A stretch of DNA of 64,000 nt from Ideonella paludis (GTDB lineage: Bacteria > Pseudomonadota > Gammaproteobacteria > Burkholderiales > Burkholderiaceae_C): contig NZ_JAGQDG010000009.1 in NCBI RefSeq assembly GCF_018069865.1, positions 124,001-188,000 of the forward strand, given 5' to 3'. Both the position numbers and the translations under genes were made by a program. Positions within the stretch are counted from its first letter, which is position 1. Every line of letters starts with the position of its first letter. Of this stretch, positions 63,724-64,000 are shown in pieces. Under the pieces are notes generated by a model. The model was given only the letters and a program-made list of their open reading frames with translations. It was not told where the DNA came from and searched no databases.

Positions 63724-64000
63724 ATGGCTGATCTGTTTGACAATCCCATGGGCCTCATGGGTTTTGAGTTCGTCGAGTTTTCGTCCCCCATCCCTGGCCA
63801 GTTGGAGCCACTCTTCGAGAAGATGGGCTTTACCTTGGTGGCCAAGCACCGCTCCAAGAATGTGCTGCTCTACCGCCAGGGCCACATCAATTTCATCGTC
63901 AACAACGAGCCCAAGAGCTATGCCGGCTACTTTGCCGCCGAGCACGGCCCCTCGGCCAGTGGCATGGCCTTCCGCGTCAAAGACGCCCATAAGGCCTATT
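63724..64000 (+). CDS. hpd: 4-Hydroxyphenylpyruvate dioxygenase, N-terminal part (window edge)
   Basis: The first 92 residues are inside the window: [53 protein letters not shown], with INFIVNNEP, the conserved N-terminal domain start of HPPD of the vicinal-oxygen-chelate fold. The iron-binding His/His/Glu set is further on and not visible. It turns 4-hydroxyphenylpyruvate into homogentisate in tyrosine breakdown. An AGGAGC site precedes the ATG. Continues beyond 64000. Confidence 0.9.
   Translation, partial: MADLFDNPMGLMGFEFVEFSSPIPGQLEPLFEKMGFTLVAKHRSKNVLLYRQGHINFIVNNEPKSYAGYFAAEHGPSASGMAFRVKDAHKAY

Overview
The window is a dense, GC-rich (roughly two-thirds G+C by eye), single-chromosome-type stretch from a Gram-negative, flagellated heterotroph. 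The mix of a TonB-dependent receptor of the Xanthomonas/Caulobacter carbohydrate type, LamB-type porin, P/L-ring flagellar genes (flgH, flgI), a DUF1841 protein, a UPF0149 protein, a CoA-acylating methylmalonate-semialdehyde dehydrogenase and many chemotaxis/two-component proteins suggests a betaproteobacterium of the order Burkholderiales (free-living, polymer-degrading; genus not assignable from sequence alone). No tRNA, rRNA, insertion sequence, prophage or CRISPR array was seen. Both ends cut genes: a NarX/DesK-type histidine kinase at the left edge (its C-terminus is outside) and hpd at the right edge.

Positions 1.5-18 kb form a GlcNAc/chitin utilisation locus. A seven-gene, tightly packed plus-strand operon (GlcNAc kinase, nagA, nagB-II, a GH3 beta-N-acetylglucosaminidase, an AmpG-like MFS permease, a secreted GH16-like protein and the membrane acetyltransferase-like nagX) is followed by a convergent TPR protein, a membrane protein fusing a PTS EIIC sugar-binding/permease domain to a c-di-GMP phosphodiesterase (EAL) domain, a HutC-type GntR regulator, a divergent TonB-dependent receptor and a secreted GH18 protein. 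The operon promoter, the receptor promoter and the regulator promoter all carry phased direct repeats of TGGTA/TGGTC, which look like the DasR/NagR half-site arranged head-to-tail; this ties the scattered units into one regulon.

At 18.1-20.4 kb lies an unusual intracellular fusion of an alpha/beta-hydrolase and a subtilisin protease. At 20.4-29.6 kb there is a second sugar locus: OmpR-type regulator, 2CSK-type sensor kinase, LamB-type porin, a four-component glucose/mannose-type ABC transporter and an AGE-family sugar isomerase; the porin promoter has two TTAA-N7-TTAA direct repeats suited to the adjacent regulator. From 29.6 to 50.2 kb the genes are mostly single units: a chemoreceptor with a C-terminal Cache domain, TauE, DUF1841, a phytase-like esterase preceded by a Pho-box-like element, DUF3667, a beta-helix protein, a metallophosphoesterase, a stress protein, a sterol-desaturase-like enzyme, dadA, an Hsp70-like YegD homologue overlapping a UPF0149 gene tail-to-tail, an orphan small-RNA transcription unit, a second chemoreceptor, a LysR/mmsA pair and two coupled alpha/beta hydrolases.

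From 50.2 kb to the end: an enoyl-CoA hydratase-type enzyme, the distal flagellar genes flgG-H-I-J-K-L (without flgB-F upstream), an HDOD protein, a multi-PAS HisKA_2 sensor kinase with an ANTAR RNA-binding response regulator, a gamma-carbonic anhydrase-like protein and the start of hpd. All functional assignments rest on recognised motifs and gene context, not on database searches.
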